A stretch of DNA of 41,101 nt from an uncultured Clostridium sp. (lineage in GTDB: Bacteria; Bacillota; Clostridia; TANB77; CAG-508), in NCBI GenBank assembly GCA_947574235.1, contig CANPIU010000002.1, positions 68,021 through 109,121 of the forward strand. The letters are read 5' to 3'. Under the pieces are notes generated by a model. That model was not told where the DNA came from, made no database searches, and saw only the letters and a list, made by a program, of their open reading frames with translations. Position numbers and translations under genes: made by a program. Positions within the stretch are counted from its first letter, which is position 1, and each line of letters begins with the position of its first letter. Shown in pieces: positions 40,520-41,101 of the stretch.

Positions 40520-41101
40520 CTATTTATAATTTTTTCTATAATCTTCTAGCCAATTTTGAATAATTACCAAAGGTGCTCCACCATTGGGATTTCTTCCTTC
40601 ATAAAATACATATTCAATATCCTTATAATTACCATTTCTAATTTCTTCTCTTTTTAAATTTTTATATGTGTTATGATATTTTCTTTCAGTACCTAAAACT
40701 ATTGTATTAGTATAATATATTCCATCTTCAAAATTTACATCTGTTATAGTAACTTCTCCTTTATAATTACTATACACCCTTATAAAACTACTTTCTCCTT
40801 TTTTTGTTTTTTCCATAAATTCATCTAGTTGTTTTTCATTAGAAGATATTACTTTATTATTTTTTAGTACAAAACAACCATCTTCTATTGCTGTATTAAC
40901 AGAATAGTTCAAAGGTAATTTTGAGATTTCTATAACATTCTCATTATTAAAGTTCTTGTGTTCTATTGTTATTTTTACATTCTCTTTTAATTGTGAATTA
41001 TCAACAATAGCATACCATACATTTGTTGTATCATTCATATTTGGATTTTCTTTTTGTTTCATTATGATATTAGTTGTAGTTTCATCAGCATAAACATTTG
41101 A
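40520..41101 (-). CDS. Secreted protein, DUF4362-like (5' end outside window)
   Basis: The frame is open to the window edge. The first visible residues, SNVYADETTTN, look like the end of a signal peptide (cleavage after VYA), so the Met at 41062 is not the start. The domain has LDEFMEKTKKGESSFIRVYS and then GEVTITDVNFEDGIYYTNTI, a pattern like DUF4362 extracellular proteins (tentative). It is followed by the membrane protein gene 22 bases on. Confidence 0.55.
   Translation of the reverse strand, partial: SNVYADETTTNIIMKQKENPNMNDTTNVWYAIVDNSQLKENVKITIEHKNFNNENVIEISKLPLNYSVNTAIEDGCFVLKNNKVISSNEKQLDEFMEKTKKGESSFIRVYSNYKGEVTITDVNFEDGIYYTNTIVLGTERKYHNTYKNLKREEIRNGNYKDIEYVFYEGRNPNGGAPLVIIQNWLEDYRKNYK

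Larger units (their letters stand above)
11927..41101. mobile_element. Integrative and conjugative element (left part, runs off the window)
   Basis: The element is bounded on the left by the broken cotJC gene and a serine recombinase. It contains a Tn916-orf7-like sigma factor, a regulatory island, a type IV secretion operon (VirD4, VirB2-like, VirB6-like, PrgI, VirB4, M23 peptidase), an ArdC-like protein, a DNA methyltransferase and surface adhesin/sortase genes. No relaxase or right end is in view. Long tracts (34.0-37.3 kb) carry CGG-linked +1 frameshifts, which are not seen in the host part. Confidence 0.93.

Overview
The window comes from a low-GC, spore-forming member of the Clostridia (AT-rich, almost only A/T-ending codons, AGA for Arg). 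Sporulation-type host genes (sigH, a GH18 spore-germination-like protein, a cotJC remnant) and cohesin/dockerin surface proteins suggest an uncultured gut-type Clostridium relative. The species cannot be told from the sequence.

Layout. (1) 1-11.6 kb is host chromosome: thrS (3' end cut by the window) behind a T-box leader; tRNA-Thr(GGT); sigH; a GH18 protein; an AlkD-like repair protein; the Sua5/YrdC tRNA-modification enzyme; and an operon of a cohesin/sortase-signal protein with a large transglutaminase-like/cohesin/dockerin protein. (2) At about 11.93 kb the 3' 69 codons of the spore-coat gene cotJC are joined directly to a large serine recombinase gene. This is the left end of an integrated conjugative element that runs past the right edge. 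(3) 11.9-15.5 kb holds the recombinase, small HTH proteins and a Tn916-orf7-like sigma factor. (4) 15.5-20.8 kb is a dense regulatory island: a Spo0A-like protein with a degenerate receiver and an upstream 0A-box, a double AbrB-domain protein, a stand-alone receiver, and five XRE-type proteins. (5) 21.2-38.3 kb is one long leftward transfer operon: coupling protein VirD4/TraG, VirB2-like, VirB6-like, PrgI, VirB4, an M23 peptidase, a DNA methyltransferase, a sortase with its thioester/Cna_B adhesin, ribbon-helix-helix proteins and an ArdC-like protein. No relaxase was seen. (6) 38.5-41.1 kb holds unknown, partly membrane or secreted cargo genes.

The most striking feature lies at 34.0-37.3 kb. 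Four consecutive transfer genes are each interrupted by +1 frameshifts, ten in all. At every site the zero-frame codon is CGG, and skipping its C restores the frame with a glycine codon (GGN). The corrections rebuild textbook motifs, for example the Walker A motif of VirD4, and make all four gene lengths divisible by three. By eye I found no in-frame CGG codon anywhere else in the window. This suggests that CGG is an unused or hungry codon in this lineage and that the element uses it as a +1 recoding signal. Three genes of the same operon also seem to start at AUA or AUU behind perfect Shine-Dalgarno sequences.

A second theme is sporulation. The element sits in a mother-cell coat gene and carries Spo0A-, AbrB- and receiver-like regulators, so its excision or transfer may be tied to the host developmental programme.
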